Shown: positions 12,538 through 24,900 of the stretch, one piece after another
Layout: each line of letters starts with the position of its first letter
Numbering within the stretch: the stretch's first letter is position 1
Assembly: GCF_000189635.1 (NCBI RefSeq)
Contig: NW_002476439.1
Span: 119,056-183,055 of the forward strand
From: Tetrahymena thermophila SB210
Lineage: Eukaryota > Ciliophora > Oligohymenophorea > Hymenostomatida > Tetrahymenidae
DNA length: 64,000 bases
Direction: 5' to 3'
Notes under the pieces: generated by a model
Told to the model about the DNA's origin: nothing
The model's database searches: none
Seen by the model: the letters and a program-made list of their open reading frames with translations, nothing else
Made by a program: the position numbers and the translations under genes

Positions 12538-13167
12538 AAATTGGAGGAAGAATAAAATCAAAATCAAAAATATAAATGAATGATTTAAAAATAATAGTTG
12601 AATGAATTTGTTTATAAATTAAATAAAGAGGATCTAATAATAATTATTAATAATAAATACAATAAAGTAAAATAATAATAGGTATAATATGTAATTTATA
12701 TTTTATAGATTGAGTAAAATGAGTGTAAAACTAATCAGCTAGCAATTTCATTTTGTTTTTATTTTTTGATCTACTTTTCTTTTTATATTTTTTTTTTCAA
12801 ATATATTTTTTAATAAATTTATTTTTTTTTTTATTTTTAAATTTTTTTCTTTTTTTACTTTCATATTTAAATAAAAATATTAATTACATAAAATGTTTTC
12901 AAAAAATAAATTTTCTAATTAAAATCTAATTTTAAAATTCATATATCTTTTTATTAAAATATTAGTTCTTATTTTGAAATTAACATTAAATATTCTATTA
13001 CCTTTATTTATTTTTACTTGTTTTTATAATTATTTCTTTTTTGCTTTTATGATAAAATTTCAATCTTCTGATTTTTATTAATAAGTCTAAACAATCTCAA
13101 AAATTTAAGATATTAAGTTTTATAATAAATAATATATCTAAACATACATTTTCAAAAATAAAATAAA
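12538..13167. other. spacer between copies 5 and 6
   Basis: The shortest complete spacer with the shared 3'-flank block (about 12650-12760). The rest is AT-rich with T-runs. The upstream block before copy 6 is nearly identical to the one before copy 7 (taataaataatatatctaaa), which suggests that copies 6 and 7 are each other's closest relatives. Confidence 0.6.
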
Positions 13168-15135
13168 ATGGATTAATTAGCTCTAAATAGTATTCCTATT
13201 CAATAAAATTGTATCTTTCATCCTCAAAATAAACTTGCCTTTATCTAAGTTAATGAAATTTCATCCCTTCCTAACTCTAACATATTCTAATGTGTTGATT
13301 GCTTTGAATAAGATTTACAATTTAGAGGTGCCAATTACATGCTCATCTAAAAAATTATTGAAAATTCAGATTCTGATTTTCATTATAAATGGCCACCTCT
13401 CAATGATTAGCAGATCATTCAGAATATTCATTTGAAGGCTAAGAATCTCAATTCAACATAAAGCGTTCTCAATTAAATCAATTCTTACTTCATTTAGCTA
13501 AAAGATGAAATCATTAAAAAAATAGATATCTCTTAGAAAAAAGCAATCAATCAAGCTCTAGAAATGCCATTTGGTAAAGAGTAAATTTTGAAAAGGTATC
13601 AAGAAATATCTTAAATTCAAAACTTAAAATCACTGCTCATGTAAGACTAGAATAAATCTTTTGCGCTCTACCAAAAATCGTGTAAAGAATTCATTTAGCA
13701 AGTAGAGTTAAATAAAGGCAAAAATACACAGCTGCTTTAAGAGTTACTCAATCAATGCGACTAAATTTAGCAATTGATTGATTTTGACAGATTAAACAAA
13801 AGCAAAATATTTTTATTAGATTTTTTAGATTAGCTTAACTTTTTTGAAGATTAAACATAAAGTCAAGTTATATCTGATAATAACTTAAATAATAATAGAT
13901 TACCATAACAAGATAATAGTAAAATAGATTAATTAATGAAATTAATTTCTAACAAAACCAATTATTGCAGTGAAGAGTTTTTGAATTAAATTAGATAATA
14001 AATGTAAAAACTAAGTCTCTTTTTTGAATAAATTTCATTTGATAAAATGAATCAAGAAGGTAAAAAAGCTATCAGATTTTCAGAATTAAATGATGAAAAA
14101 ATAAACAGTGTAAATGAATATGTTGAGCATTTGATCAAAATATAAGATGATCCTTAACACCTCTAATCAGTTAAAAATTCATTTTAAATATCGAATCTAC
14201 TAAATGTTCTTGATAATAAATTCAATTTTGTATCAAATAACTATAGAGATAACTTGATGAGATATTTAGTTGAAACATATCCATTTTCAAAAAATATAAA
14301 CACAGACGAAATGTTCTCTGAAGAATAAAGCTTTAATATTTTGAGAAGTTTAGAAACAAATTATATAAATAAATTTGTTAAAATAGTAAAAAAGAAATAA
14401 AATCTAAATGAAAACGAATAAAACTTTGAAAATAGTTAAACGTACAGAGTTCAATAAAAAATACTAGAATCATTTATTTTTGAAAAACGAGAATTGGAAA
14501 ATACCTTAAAACAATTTCCTATCTTTGATTTATTATAGTTAAAAGGGAAGAATATCTTGAATTAACTATAATTTTAGAAAAGCAATTTTAGAGATGGAAA
14601 CTAGCGAATAGAAATAGTTAAAAATATCAATAACTAATTCGAAATTTCTATAAATGAAACTAACTACTAAGGGAGGAATGGAAATTGTTCTACTAATTGC
14701 ATTTCTTAGATATTGGAAAGAGATAAAAAATACATATTTAGGATTTAATTTCAAAAGGGAGAGAATTGTGATTTTAATATAGGAATTATGAAAAATGTTA
14801 ATTTCAACAGCAAATATGGATTTCAAGATAAAATGAGCTACTATTTTAGATTAGTAAATAATAAGATGAAATACTTAGGAGGTTATGGAATAGATAAATT
14901 TGTAAAAGGAGATAAGACATAATTGCTAGATGAAAATAGTATTTTAGAGTTGAGAGTTTGGCTAGAAGGATAGTAAGTTGAGGTATTAAATTACCCAGAT
15001 TATTCCTATAAAGTTGAAATCTAAGATGAATATAAATAAAATCTATCTTAAAAAGATCTATGTTTATATTTCAGTTTAAATAGTCACTAACATAAATGTA
15101 TCTTAAAAGAAGCATTAATAGTTGAGTAATTTTGA
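13168..15135 (+). CDS. TRIM-like tandem-family protein, copy 6
   Basis: An intron-less frame of 656 codons ending at TGA 15133-15135. It has the B-box-like motif, helical middle and C-terminal beta-rich domain. The variable patches read GRNGNCST and GENCDFN; the second is close to copy 5 (GQNCDFN) while the first is not. This mosaic pattern is what short gene-conversion tracts would leave. The function is unknown. Confidence 0.8.
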
Positions 15136-15679
15136 AAATTAAAGTAAGGATGAAATACAAAATCAAATAAATAAATGAATGAATGATTTAAAAATAAAAT
15201 GAATTTATTAATAAATTTAAATATAGATGATCAAATAATCATTATTAATAATAAATACAATGAAGTAAAAATAAAATAATAGTCATAGCATGTATTTTAT
15301 ATTTTATTGGTTCAGTAAAATGAGTTAAAAAGAAATTAGCTATTAGGTTTGTTTTAATTTTTTGATCTTATTATTCTCCATAAATTTTTTTAAATATGTT
15401 AAAGTATTTTTATAAAAATGATAATTAAATAATATTAGAAAAGATAGATAAGTAAGTAACTAAATACCTTAATAAACCACTTATAATTAATATAAATTAG
15501 ATAAAATTCTGAATATTAGTTATTTAATTTATGAATTATTAAAAAGATTAAGTTTGGAATTTTATTAGAATTAATTTATTGAATTTCTGTCAACTTAAAA
15601 ATGATTATAAAAATTTTTTAACCTCTTATTTCAAAAATTACTTATTTTAAAGAAATAATTGTATTGTAAATGCATGAAC

Positions 15680-15960
15680 TCTTAATTGTTGATATTAAAT
15701 TTCTCTTCTTAAATTCTAAAGTAATTACTATGATAAATTTGTAAGATGAGTAGTTTTTTCATTAATATTCAACTCTGAATTCATAAGATACTACTTTTAA
15801 TCAATCTCTTAAGTATGAACTTTAAGCTGATAATTTATGGATCTTTTTAGCTTGATATTTTTTCCTCTAATATGCTCAGCAACAAACCTATTACTTTAAA
15901 GGATAAATTTTTTTTTTTTTTCTTATTAAAAGCTAATCCTGTAATTAAAATATCTCCAAT
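15680..15960. repeat. spacer repeat, copy in the 6/7 spacer
   Basis: The diverged partner of 9700-10030, starting 'actcttaattgttgatatta' and ending 'tgtaattaaaatat'. The hairpin-ended element that follows the first copy is absent here, so that element was either inserted there or lost here. Confidence 0.55.
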
Positions 15961-16420
15961 ATTATTTTTCAATCTGAAATATTAAATTTAAATTTTATGC
16001 TTTTAAATTGGTTTTGCTAATTCCATATTTTAATTCTATTTATCATACTATTTTATTGAATTTTAACAAACTTTTGATAAAATATAAGGCTTTTTCTCAA
16101 GTTTTGGGATATTTTTTAAATCATTCTAGTTAAAATAAAATTTACTAAGTTTAATTATTATTGAATGAAAAAAACTTGAATTTCTTTCTTTTTTCCCTTA
16201 ATTCGAGCATATTAATTAAAATCTATGAATTCAAAGTAAATAAATAAGTTTTGAATCAAAAATTAAATTGCACTTATCTACTTTAAATATCATTACATGT
16301 ATATCTTATAAATTTGATAAATAAAAAACTAAAAAAGCATGAAGACTGAATGAATACCTAACATTAAATTTTATTGAATTTCTGCAGGCATACTATTATG
16401 GATTGCTAACTCTGTAATTA

Positions 16421-16462
16421 AAATATCACCAACTGTGTTTTCAGGTACAGAAGGTGATATTT
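16421..16462. other. hairpin next to the spacer repeat motif
   Basis: A perfect 10-base inverted repeat, aaatatcacc ... ggtgatattt. It is followed inward by a 2-by-2 mismatch and a further 4-base pair (ctgt/acag), leaving a 10-base loop. It sits directly after 'tgtaattaa', as the hairpin at 10038-10087 nearly does. Its role is unknown. Confidence 0.45.
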
Positions 16463-16909
16463 CATTTAATTTTTCTGATTTTAAGCTCATTTTACACTTT
16501 CTGTTTTTTAATTTTTTTATGTACCTGTTTTTATTAAATTTTGAAAAAATTTTTTTAGCAATTAATTGATTGATGCCTTTTTTCTATTCATTTTTGAATT
16601 TTTTTCTTTTTTTACTTACATATTTAAATAAAAATATTAATTACATAAAATATTTTCTAATTAAAATCTAATTTAAATTTCAAATATTTTTTATTAAAAT
16701 ATTAGTTCTTATTTAGAAATTAACATTAAATATTCTATTACCTTTATTTATTTTTACTTGTTTATATAATTATTTCTTTTTTGCTTTCTAAGATAAAATT
16801 TCAACCTTCTTATTTTAATTTAATAAGTCTAAAATATCTCAAAAATTTAAGATTTTAAGTTTTATAATAAATAATATATCTAAACATACATTTTCAACAA
16901 TCAAATAAA

Positions 16910-18877
16910 ATGGATTAATTAGCTCAAAATAGTATTCCTATTCAATAAAATTGTATCTTTCATCCTCAAAATAAATTTGCCTTTATCTAAGTTAATGAAA
17001 TTTCATCCCTTCCTAACTCTAACATATTCTAATGTATTGATTGCTTCGAATAAGATTTACAATTTAGAGGTGCCAATTACATGCTCATCTAAAAAATTAT
17101 TGAAAATTCAGAATCTGACTTTCATTATAAGTGGCCACCTCTCAATGATTAGTAGATCATTCAGAATATTGATCTGAAGACTAAGAATCTCAATTCAACA
17201 TAAAGCGTAATCAATTAAATCAATTCTTATTTCACTTAACTAAAAGATGAAATCATTAAAAAAATTGATGTCTCTTAGAAAAGAGCAATCAATCAAGCTC
17301 TTGAAATGCCTTTTAGCAAAGACTAAATTTTGAAAAGGTATCAAGAAATATCTTAAATTCAAAACTTAAAATCACTGCTCATGTAAGACTAGAATAAGTC
17401 TTTTGCGCTCTACCAAAAATCGTGTAAAGAATTCATTCAGCAAGTAGAGTTAAATAAAGGCAAAAATACACAGCTGCTTTAAGAGTTACTCAATCAATGC
17501 GACAAAATTCAACAGCTAATCGATTTTGACAGATTAAACAAAAGTAAAATATTTTTATTAGATTTTTTAGATTAGCTTAACTTTTTTGAAGATTAAACAT
17601 AAAGTCAAGTTATATCTGATAATCACTTAAATAAAAATAGATTACCATAACAAGATAATAGTAAAATAGATTAATTAATGAAATTAATTTCTAACAAAAC
17701 CAATTATTGCAGTGAAGAGTTTTTGTATTAAATTAGACAATAAATGTAAAATCTAAAATTCTTTTTTGAATAAATTTCATTTGACAAAATGTATCAAGAA
17801 GGTAAAAAAGCAATCCGATTTTCAGAATTAAATGATGAAAAAATAAACAGTGTAAATGAATATGTTGAGCATTTGATCAAAATATAAGATGATTCTTAAC
17901 ACCTCTAATCAGTTAAGAATTCATTTTAAATATCGAATCTACTTAATGTTCTTGATAACAAATTCAATTTTATCTCAAATGATTATCGAGATAACTTTAT
18001 AAAATACTTAATTGAAACATATCCTTTTTCAAAAAATATAAACACAGATCAAATGTTCTCTGAAGAATAAAGCTTTAACATTTTGAGGAGTCTAGAAACA
18101 AATGATATAAAAGAGTTTGTTAAAATAGTAAAAAAGAAATAAAATCTAAATGAAAACCAATAAAACTTTGATAATAGTTAAACATACAGAGTTCAATAAA
18201 AAATAATAGATTAATTTATTTTTGAAAAACCTGAATTGGAAAATACCTTAAAATAATTTCCTATCTTTGATTTATTATAGTTAAAAGGGAAGAATATCTT
18301 GAATGAACTATAATTTTAGAAAAGCAATTTTAGAGATGGAAACTAGCGAGTAGAAATAGTTAAAAATATGAATAACTAATTTGAAATAACTATAAATGAA
18401 AATTACTACGAAGGTAGTTATAAAAATTATTCTACTAATTGCATTTCTTAGATATTGGAAAGAGATAAAAAATACATATTTAGGATTTAATTTCAAAAGG
18501 AACTTGATAGTAATTTTATGATAGGAATTATGAAAAATGAAAATTTCAATAACTATTATGGATTTAATGATAAAATGAGCTACTATTTTAGATTAGAAAA
18601 TAATATGATGAAATACTTAGGAGGCTATGGAATTGATAAATTTGTAAAAGGAGATAAGACATAATTGCTAGATGAAAATAGTATTTTAGAGTTGAGAGTT
18701 TGGCTAGAAGGATAGTAACTAGAGGTATTAAGTTACCCAGATTATTCCTATATAGTTGAAATTTCAGATTTTTTTAAATAAAATCTATCTTAAAAAGATC
18801 TATGTTTATATTTTAATTTATTAAGTCACTAAAGTAAATGCATCTTAAAGGAAGCATTAATAGTTGAGTAATTTTGA
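16910..18877 (+). CDS. TRIM-like tandem-family protein, copy 7 (last)
   Basis: An intron-less frame of 656 codons ending at TGA 18875-18877; this is the downstream end of the array. It is the most divergent copy in the C-terminal domain: ENYYEGSYKNYST, FQKELDSNFMIG, NNYYGFNDKM and ISDFFKQNL in places where the others agree. The C15-x2-H18...C42-x2-C45 motif and helical middle are kept. The function is unknown. Confidence 0.8.
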
Positions 18878-19471
18878 AAATTAAAGTAAGGATGAAATTC
18901 AAAATCAAATGAAACTAATAAATGATTTAAAAATAATAGATAAATTTGTCTATAAATTTAAATATAGATAATCAAATAATAATTATGAACAATAAATGCA
19001 ATGAATTAATAAAATAATATCAAGAGTATGTATTTTATATTTTATTTGTTTAGTAAAATGAGTGTAAAATAAACTAGCTATTAGGTTTATTTTAATTTTT
19101 TTGATCTAATTTGTCTTCATAAATTTTTTTTAATAAGTTAAAGTATTTTTATAAATTTTTGGAAATTCAATAATATAAGAAAAGATAGATAATGTAAATT
19201 ACTAAATATCTTAATATACCACCTATAATTAACATAAAATTAAATAAAATTTTTATTAGCTAAGAATAAACAACTAATACCAATAGTATTACTATTAAAT
19301 AGTAGGACTTATAATATATTGAGTATGATCAATCTACATGTATATAATTTGCTTAAAATAGTGTCAAGCATTATTATGAAATTTATTGATTTAAAATATT
19401 ACTTTTTTTTATATCATTTCATATAAATTTTATTAAAAAAGTAGAAATAACTCAAAAAAAATGAAAATGCA
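18878..19471. other. spacer after the tandem array
   Basis: The shared 3'-flank block of the array is at about 18985-19100. After about 19260 the sequence no longer resembles the other spacers, so the duplicated segment ends there. No copy 8 is present. Confidence 0.6.
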
Positions 19472-19735
19472 ATGGAAGCAGAAGAAGAAAGAGAGGATTT
19501 CGAAGAAGGAGAATAATAAAATTTAAGTTTAGGCCTAAATAAGTAAAAAAAAAAAAAGACAGTCATAGAAATAAGAGTTAAGAATAGTCTAAGAGTTTAG
19601 AAAAGGATATCTAAAAATACTTTTAATAAAAAGCTTAATAGTGGTTATGTTTTTAACTCTTTTGCATACTCTAAAGAAGATTTTCAGAATCTGAAGAAAT
19701 AGAAATTTCTATTACTAACTCTAGAAGAAAATTGA
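19472..19735 (+). CDS. small hypothetical protein, 87 aa
   Basis: ATG at 19472, TGA at 19733-19735. The product starts MEAEEEREDFEEGEQQ, followed by a Lys-rich stretch and a mixed segment (SGYVFNSFAYSKEDF). The acidic start, basic middle and codon use look more like coding than the neighbouring spacer, but there is no recognisable domain and AT-rich ciliate DNA gives chance frames of this size. It could also be an exon of a larger gene whose other parts were not found. Confidence 0.3.
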
Positions 19736-20866
19736 AATCATGATAAACAAAGCTTTTATAGAGAGATTGACAGTCAGTCAAGAAGCAAAAAGAAGATTTT
19801 TAAAAATTTAAAAAGAAAAAGTAAAAATTTAACTAATTCTAATAAAAAGCGTTTTTTATTTATTTTAAAGTCACATTATTCGAAATTAGTTTATTTAATT
19901 AAAAAAAAATTGGGTAAATGAAAATGGATTCGTATAATTTTTGTTATTTTAATGAGATCAAATGATAATTAAATCTAAATATTTTCTTATGATAAATTTA
20001 CAATACTTTATGATAAATTAAAATTTATATTTAATATTGATCCAATTAATTATGAAAACCATCAAGAGGAAAAAAATTTTTATGAAAATGATCTTAAAAC
20101 TTGGTAATTTGTTTCTCAGAAATAAGTTCGATTTAGCTTATGAATTCTTAATTAACTTTTAAATTCAGATGGATATTAATCTGTAAATTAAATTTTTAGA
20201 TGTGAAAAAGCAATAATTTTCTTTTATCCTTTTCATTGACATTTCGTTTATTTAATAGATACAAACTAAATAATAAAATAATCACATCTAAAATAAAATT
20301 CCAAAAATAAATAAAGCAAATAAATTTAAAATACCATCAATATTAAATAGTATATTTATTTATGAAAACAGATTTAGTCGATTAGCTTAACAGAATAAAG
20401 GAAATATTTATTATTAATCAAAGGTTAACTAATAATTTTCTTGAGCCTATAAAAATTTCCAAAAAATTAATTAGTTGGATTATTTTCGATTTGTATGTGT
20501 TATTATTATTTTTTTTTTGCCTTTTAAGGTGAATCTATCTTCTGCCTTTACTAAAAGTGAAATTTTCTATGTAAACGTTATTTTAAGGCATAATCAGAGC
20601 AATTAAATTTACAGTAAAATGGATGGTAAAATTTACTTGAAGAGGAAAATTATTTATTTATTTTATTTACATGAGAGAGTTTTTTCAAACAATTTTATGA
20701 AACTAAAATAGAAACCAACCACTTGGTATCTTGCTCTTAATTAAAAAGTAACAAATAGTTTGTAATTAAAAGTCATAAAATATCCATAAGTTTTTGAATT
20801 AGTTTGATTAAATTTACAAAAAAAATAAATTGGAATAGAAAATTTGCTTAATATGTTAATCAAAAC
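19736..20866. other. noncoding AT-rich stretch
   Basis: No frame with coding-like composition was found on either strand. It contains poly-A and poly-T runs and a short divergent echo of the repeat that follows (about 20440). Nothing else was recognised. Confidence 0.5.
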
Positions 20867-21420
20867 AAGATTTTTATTAATTTTCGTTTTTAACTTTATC
20901 TAATTTCGCTTTTTTATAAATAGGTTACAACAATTAATGTAATATCAAAAAATATGAAAACTAAAATTAATTTAGGAAATTAGATAATTTACTTCTTTAT
21001 TAAATAAAAGATACTTTTTTACTTTAAGAAAAAAAATATTGTTATAATGCATATAATAATAGAGAGTAAATAACTATTCATAATTTATTTGGACAGGAAT
21101 GAAAAAAACAAAATAATGAGCTATTTAAAAAGAAATTTATTTTGAATTCTGTAAATTATTATCAAAAAAAAATCAAACTCTTTTTACAAATTTATTCTAA
21201 TTAATCAAAACACTCTTAAAATATACCTAAACGAAAATGAAATTACAATTTAATTATATATATATTATTAAAGCTATTATTGGCTAAAACTAAAATAGAT
21301 TCGTTAATAATTCAATCCCTAATAAATTTATCAATCTTGTACTGCTTAATTGTATCAATTTAATTTTATAACAAAATTTATAATTCAAATCTGAATAGAA
21401 TAAATGAAAGAAAGAAGTAG
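20867..21420 (+). repeat. upstream copy of a 5'-flank/5'-gene duplication
   Basis: This stretch aligns with 21583-22080, the promoter region and first codons of the next gene. Shared landmarks in order are 'ttatctaatttcgc', 'aaattaattt.gg', 'gagagtaa', 'aatgag.tac/tat', 'caaa.tctttttacaaa', the start ATG, and 'aataattcaatccc'. A third partial copy of the 'ttatctgatttcgccttttt' block lies at about 21465. The copies have diverged considerably, so the duplication is old. Confidence 0.6.
21237..21407 (+). pseudogene. decayed duplicate of the 5' end of the propeller gene
   Basis: A 56-codon frame beginning MKLQFNYIYIIKAIIGQ corresponds to the start of the gene at 21963 (MKVNLHIYLFF...EAVFAQ), and NRFVNNSIPNKF matches IGFVYNSIPSYSF. 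After that the similarity ends and TGA follows at 21405-21407. The hydrophobic core of the signal peptide is shortened. It is most likely a non-functional 5' fragment left by a tandem duplication, though it could still act as an upstream start. Confidence 0.5.
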
Positions 21421-21962
21421 AATTTTTTTGTATCTCTAAAGGAATTTAATTAGTTTGCTTTATTGATTTATCTGATTTCGCCTTTTTGTCAAATTACACA
21501 TTTGAAATTATTTAATAAGTACCCCAAATTAATAAATGAGTGAGTTAATGAAATAGTATCTATTTTAGATCAATCTGTTTATAAAGGAACTTAATTAGTT
21601 TTTCTTAATAACATTATCTAATTTCACCTTTTTATAAAATGGTCATAATAATTTTTGCAATAATAAAAAATTGAAATTAATTTTGGAAAATTAAGGCAAA
21701 TATTTTAGTTTAAAAGATAAAAAATGACGTTTTTTATTAGGAGAAAAATATTGATGGCTTTTTTTAAGTAATAAATACAAAAATTGAGAGTAATCCCTAA
21801 TTATTTAGATATGTATGTATGAACAAAAGTAATGAGTTACTTATGAAGCAGTTTCTTCTGAATTATATAATTTGGTATCAAATAAATATCAAATTCTTTT
21901 TACAAAAGCTATTTATTTTTATCAAAAAATTATTAATTAAAAAGCACTTAATATACAATTAA

Positions 21963-24900
21963 ATGAAAGTTAATTTACACATTTATCTTTTTTTTTTAGT
22001 TTATATTATTGAAGCTGTTTTTGCCTAAAGCTCTATTGGATTTGTATATAATTCAATCCCAAGTTATTCTTTTGATGTTTAAGCTATCAATGGAACTTCT
22101 AATAGAATTAAAATAGCATAATAGTCTGGAACAGCCATAGCTGCTTTAGGTAATGCTGGAATAATGATCATTGATAATAAATTTAATAAATATATACACT
22201 AATCGCCTGATAATAGCTACATTTAGACTGTTTAAATTACAAAAGATGGATCGTATGTCATTCTAGGAATGATCAACTAGGTCGGCATCTTTTAATTAAG
22301 CTAAAGCGATTTCAGCATGAAGATGATTAGCTCCATTAACACTTAAGGTTAAACTATTGTAGACATTTAATTTAATCTAGAAGAAGATATTATGTTTGTT
22401 CTAGGATATTTAGGAGTTCTTCAATGGTTTGATGTCAGAAACCTAAAAAACATAGTCAATTTAGGTTAAATTGACTACTCTGCTAACCAAATTCTCTTCG
22501 TAAGAGGTGTCATTTCACCCGATGACAGAATTTTTTACATAAATGCTGATTTTGAAGGGTTACTTGCTTTTAGGATAGACAGATAAACGTAAAACAATCA
22601 ACTTTAAGTAAATCTGGTTAAGATTTTAACAAAGTTAGCAGTCACAAGCTTTACAGAGCTAGTCGTTACTAGTAAAAATAACTATGTATTCGTTATTGAC
22701 AGATGGAATGGCATATATATCCTTTATGATTTGAGTTAGTTGTAACTTATTGGAGACGATGCAGAATAAAATAACAATTGTAAATTTATTTTATATAAAA
22801 AAACATCAACATTTATTTTCTTTCAAAATATCTAATTTGGAAACTAAAAATTCATTTTGTTTTATTTTTTTACTTACAAAATTTACAGTTTAAAGTTTAC
22901 TTATTAAAAAGTGAGTGAATAATTTTAAGCAAATGAACTGCTGTTTGTTCTTTGATTTATTCTTACTTATTACTCTTAATATATATTAAATGAGTGGATT
23001 TAATTTCAAAAATACAATCAAAGTAATTTTAATAAATGAAATAGCTACTTTAGTTTTTTTTACAATGCTAAGAAATACCCTTTTTTTGTATGCTCAGAAA
23101 TACACTTTTTTTGTATGCTCAAAAATACCTTTTTTTCTTACTGCTCAATTTTATATTAAATTAAAATTTCCTTTTTGATTTGTTTCAAGTAAGTAAATGC
23201 AAAAATAATCTGGTTAGATAGAAAAACTTAAATTTTAAGATATTTGATATTAATTAGTGGTGAAAATTGAATAATTTACATTTACTTGTTTTTTTATAAA
23301 ATTAGAAAAAATTCAATTGGTACAGTTTAATTTAGGAAGTAAGATTGGGTACACTTCATCTTTAGCTAAGAGTCTTGATGATTAATTTTTATATGTTGGT
23401 GTCAGATCTTTAGGAATTCTAATTTATAATATTAATGATCCTTTGAATCCTTAGTTTTTTTAGCAACTTTAATTATCTGGGTAGTCTTTTTCTTTGGCGT
23501 TGTCTCCGAAATAGAATGTAATTCCAAACGCAACTTTTGATAATTAATATATTTATTATTTGAATTCTCTATCAGTTGCTGTGTTCTAGAAATAAAAGCC
23601 TTCTCTTTATAATAATATACCAAATTTGTTTAATTTATAGTAATCTTAGCTATTTTAGGAAGGCAAGGCAATTTCTAAATGGAGATGCACTATCTCTTAA
23701 AATAGTTAATACTTACTTGGAGCTTTTGACGCTGATGGTTTGTGCATTTTTAAAATTGAAGTTAATTCCTACACATAAACTATCCCTTCTAAAATGTAGC
23801 TTGTATATTAATTCAATGAATAATAGGAATAAATTATCAGTACAAACACATTTAGATAATTTGGACCTGATGAACCGATCCCATTAGGATTTTAAATTGA
23901 AAATATTTAATTTACTAAAGGTGAAAAACACATTTATTTTACTTCCCAACAGAGCGATAAAAATGTTGTAGCGTATAAATTTTAGGTCAATATTTCTCCT
24001 GATGGATAGTATTCTTTCCAATATGTTAAAGGATTGAAGTATGATTAAGTTTATTATAGTGAATAATTTAATATAAGTGAAGATGAATAGCATGCAGTGA
24101 TGTCATTTGATGTAGGAATAGCTTTAGTTGATATGGTCAATTTTGAGGTTATTTCCATGTACACAAATTAGGGAGTAATTGGAACATGTTGTGGTGCCGT
24201 TTTATCACATGATAAAAAACATGCTTTAGCAGTTGTTAGAAATGTTGGCTTATTTATATATGATACTTCAGATATGAAAAATCCAAATATGGTTAATTAG
24301 TGGAGGACAAATGGCGGAGAAACTTTAATACGTTCTAAAACTGATAAAATTATATATTTGATAGACGGTTTTAATGGTTTAGTCTTGTTGGACTCTACTA
24401 AATTACCAGATATAGTTGTCTTAGGAAAATTTGTTTCTTCCGGCTGGACAAATTTTATTTCATTCACTGTTGATGAAAAATATGGAATTATTTCTACTAT
24501 GGACACAGGTACTTTGACACTTATAGACTTAAACAACAAATCTGATTTAAAAATTATAATGAAATCTACAATACAATAATAAGACTCTTTAACTACTTGT
24601 ATAGGTAAAAGAAATTAATTTATTAATTTTCTTATTAATATTATTTTAATTAATGCGAGGTTATTTTTTATTTCTCTTAAACAAAAATTATTTTTTCAGG
24701 CAAATTTCCTATTAAAAATGAAATATTTTTACAAATTTCGGCATTTTGCTAGTCCCTGTTTAATAGTTTTTTCTTAAATTTTTGATTAGATCTTTAAAGA
24801 TTTATAAATTTTGTATATTTTTAATAGTAATTTTTAATTTTATAATAAGATAAATCTGGACTTTAATTTTTGTACTCAACAAATGAAAAAGGATTGCGTC

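Larger units (their letters stand above)
15136..16909. other. longest spacer, between copies 6 and 7
   Basis: This 1.8-kb AT-rich spacer has the shared 3'-flank block (about 15245-15350), the spacer repeat at 15680-15960 related to 9700-10030, a hairpin at 16421-16462, and the upstream block leading into copy 7. No coding frame was recognised. Confidence 0.6.

Noticed and set aside
4515-17177. Repeated 66-codon plus-strand frames starting MLLSKLMKFHP or MPLSKLMKFHP
   Set aside because: They lie in the +1 frame inside the N-terminal part of the tandem genes and would need standard-code stops; the real frame runs through them.
903-18496. Repeated minus-strand frames of 62-107 codons in every copy of the tandem array
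   Set aside because: They are antisense shadows of the conserved C-terminal domain; they recur only because the copies are similar, and the plus-strand ciliate-code frame explains the DNA.
1608-18877. Reading the array as pseudogenes full of stop codons
   Set aside because: The many TAA/TAG are Gln in the ciliate code; five complete copies give lengths divisible by three, copy 3 was read codon by codon with only the terminal TGA, and no premature TGA was seen in the others where they differ.
23432-24579. Several short frames on both strands between 23432 and 24579
   Set aside because: They are shadows or pieces of exon 2 of the LVIVP-repeat gene, which splices in frame with its neighbours.
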